Of a DNA stretch of 7,585 bases, positions 6,106 through 7,585 are shown one piece after another. Source of the stretch: Lachnospiraceae bacterium. Lineage in GTDB: Bacteria; Bacillota; Clostridia; Lachnospirales; Lachnospiraceae. Both the position numbers and the translations under genes were made by a program. The stretch lies in NCBI GenBank assembly GCA_017476305.1, contig JAFVAA010000783.1:1-7585 (forward strand), written 5' to 3'. Under the pieces are notes generated by a model. It searched no databases. It had not been told where the DNA came from and was given only the letters and a program-made list of their open reading frames with translations. Numbering within the stretch: the first letter of the stretch is position 1; each line of letters starts with the position of its first letter.

Positions 6106-7585
6106 TTAACTCTGTGCTTTTTTTACTCCAATTGCAATCACTTTATCCTGATATTGTGGTTTCTCCATACCAATGATAGAATATGCATCTGTCTCCGACA
6201 TCTGAAACTCTGTCTGCAGGATAGAAATAATCTGTTTTCTGCATTTCATCATATCTTTATCAACTTCCAGTTCAGTCGCATGATCTATATTCGCATCATA
6301 CCGCTTCAAGCCTCTGAGAAGTGCATCCAGAGCCTCCGGATAATACTTGACTCTGGCATAATTCTGATAAGCATTGATTGCCTGCTGCACCCGCATCACT
6401 GTACGGATTTTATCGTATTCCTCACTATCCTTATCTTTCATATCCGTACCGATTGCAGACTTATATGCATCCGTGTATTTTCCCATTTTGAAATAATTCG
6501 TCGCTTCTTTCTTCACACGCGAATAATTGAACAGATTGGTTCCGCCAATCTCAAATACCAAAAACAGAATCGTACACACGATCACAATGGAAACTCCGAC
6601 CTTATTCAGCTTTCCTACGACCTCAATTTCAGCAGCCTCTGCTTCTGCCTGTGCTTTCTTTTCTGCCTTTTCTGCTGCTTTTTGTGCCTTTAATTCTTCC
6701 TTTTCTTTCTTCTTCGCCGCAGCCTTTGCTTCTTTTTCGGCTTTCTTCTGCTCCTTTAATGCCGCTTTTTCTTCCGCTGCTTTCTGAGCCTCCTCTGCCT
6801 TCTTTTCAGCTTCCTCTGCCTCCTGCTCTGCAGCTTTCCTTTCCTCCTCTGCTATCTCATCCGTCACAACATTGCCAAAGATCTTCTTAAAGAAGCCAGG
6901 CTTCTTTTCCTTTTCTTCCTCCTCTGGCGGCAACATAGAAGCATCTAACATCTCCATGCTCTCACCGCTGCCGAGGTCTTCATAGGAATCACCATCAAGC
7001 CCCAACATATCCGCAGAAGTAGCTGTTTCTTCTACTTCCTTTCTTCCTCCATCCAGAGAACCAGTCATGTCCAGATTATCTAAAAGTCCATCTAACATGG
7101 AATCAATATTGGATCCTCCTGATGAACCAGACTCAGAAGCAGCGACCGGCTCCGGCTCTACCGATGTCATATCATCAAAATTAATATCCATATCTCCAAG
7201 TAAGCCATCTTCCGTAATCGAAAATTCTGAATTCGAATCCGTCATTCCATCAGACATGATAGGTTCCTCCATACTGCCAATGCCATCCTCAGCAGATAAT
7301 CCCAAATCCTCAAAGCTCTCCGTCGCTTCATCTAAACCTAATAAATCACCGCCGGTATCCAACCCGGCTGCCATGCTCATATCAGAAAGATCATTTTGTT
7401 CAGCTTCCGCTACATCAAAATCAGAAAGTACCGGAATCCCGTCAATCTCCCCCAAATTCGACATTCCTATATCTGCAAAATCCTCTGTCATATCAGAATC
7501 ACTGCTGTCCGATGTACCTAAAATATCTGTAATATCTTCATCAGGAGTATCAAATGATGCTGTCATATCCAGGGAATCTGACAAA
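6106..7585 (-). CDS. Unrecognised single-pass membrane protein: acidic region, Lys/Ala/Glu coiled coil, C-terminal domain (5' end cut)
   Basis: I do not recognise this family. The frame is open to the window edge; its first possible start there is a TTG, so the true start is probably outside. Of 492 visible residues, about 1-220 are Asp/Glu/Ser/Met/Gly-rich with recurring LGLD and EDLG motifs and almost no Lys or Arg, probably disordered. Residues 222-322 are Glu/Lys/Ala-rich and should form a long charged helix or coiled coil, starting after KKPGFFKKIFGNV. One hydrophobic segment, VGVSIVIVCTILFLVFEIGG (about 329-348), is the only membrane span. Residues 350-492 form a mixed, probably helical domain, possibly TPR-like (ATNYFKMGKYTDAYKSA; YYPEALDALLRGLKRYD). 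Lys residues before the span suggest the acidic part is cytoplasmic and the C-terminus outside, but the flanks are both basic. The layout resembles polar scaffold proteins such as FimV in form only. Its terminator separates it from hisH, so the context gives no function. Confidence 0.85.
   Translation of the reverse strand, partial: LSDSLDMTASFDTPDEDITDILGTSDSSDSDMTEDFADIGMSNLGEIDGIPVLSDFDVAEAEQNDLSDMSMAAGLDTGGDLLGLDEATESFEDLGLSAEDGIGSMEEPIMSDGMTDSNSEFSITEDGLLGDMDINFDDMTSVEPEPVAASESGSSGGSNIDSMLDGLLDNLDMTGSLDGGRKEVEETATSADMLGLDGDSYEDLGSGESMEMLDASMLPPEEEEKEKKPGFFKKIFGNVVTDEIAEEERKAAEQEAEEAEKKAEEAQKAAEEKAALKEQKKAEKEAKAAAKKKEKEELKAQKAAEKAEKKAQAEAEAAEIEVVGKLNKVGVSIVIVCTILFLVFEIGGTNLFNYSRVKKEATNYFKMGKYTDAYKSAIGTDMKDKDSEEYDKIRTVMRVQQAINAYQNYARVKYYPEALDALLRGLKRYDANIDHATELEVDKDMMKCRKQIISILQTEFQMSETDAYSIIGMEKPQYQDKVIAIGVKKAQS

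Noticed and set aside
6154..6890. Plus-strand open frames opposite the membrane-protein gene (179, 86 and 79 codons)
   Set aside because: Cys/Phe/Leu/Ser-rich products arise from the antisense of the Lys/Ala/Glu coiled-coil codons; low complexity and no initiation signals.

Overview
The window reads as a chromosomal, housekeeping segment of a Bacillota (Firmicutes) genome, most likely a Lachnospiraceae-type gut clostridium. Reasons: strong GGAGG-type ribosome sites, moderate GC with A/T-rich spacers, the secA-prfB gene order typical of Firmicutes, and protein sequences that look clostridial. The exact genus cannot be read from the sequence. Every supported gene is on the minus strand, so transcription runs from high to low coordinates. 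Nothing looks like a phage, insertion sequence, CRISPR array or RNA gene.

Layout in the direction of transcription: (1) 7584-6106, the 3' part of an unrecognised membrane protein (acidic Ser/Asp-rich region, Lys/Ala/Glu coiled coil, one membrane segment, C-terminal domain), ended by a strong GC-rich terminator (6057-6095). (2) hisH (5987-5382) and hisF (5262-4501), the two subunits of imidazole glycerol phosphate synthase, followed 14 nt later by ung (4486-3809, uracil-DNA glycosylase) and a terminator (3727-3758). hisA is not between hisH and hisF. Their 118-nt spacer holds a very short ORF behind a perfect ribosome site. (3) secA (3475-908, Sec translocase ATPase) behind a likely sigma-A promoter (3615-3643) and a leader that can fold into a roughly 107-nt imperfect hairpin (3503-3609). 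(4) prfB (780 to the window edge, release factor 2), whose reading frame is broken after codon 25 by the well-known autoregulatory +1 frameshift site.

Two non-coding structures are the least ordinary items. The secA-prfB spacer has two perfect inverted repeats interleaved with each other (812-859), giving a pseudoknot or switch topology just upstream of the prfB ribosome site. The secA leader has a long imperfect palindrome that starts at the predicted transcription start. The 333-nt gap between ung and secA holds the ung terminator, the secA promoter and this leader. The part at 3644-3726 shows nothing recognisable beyond one arm of a 9-bp direct repeat. No wholly new multi-gene system is visible.
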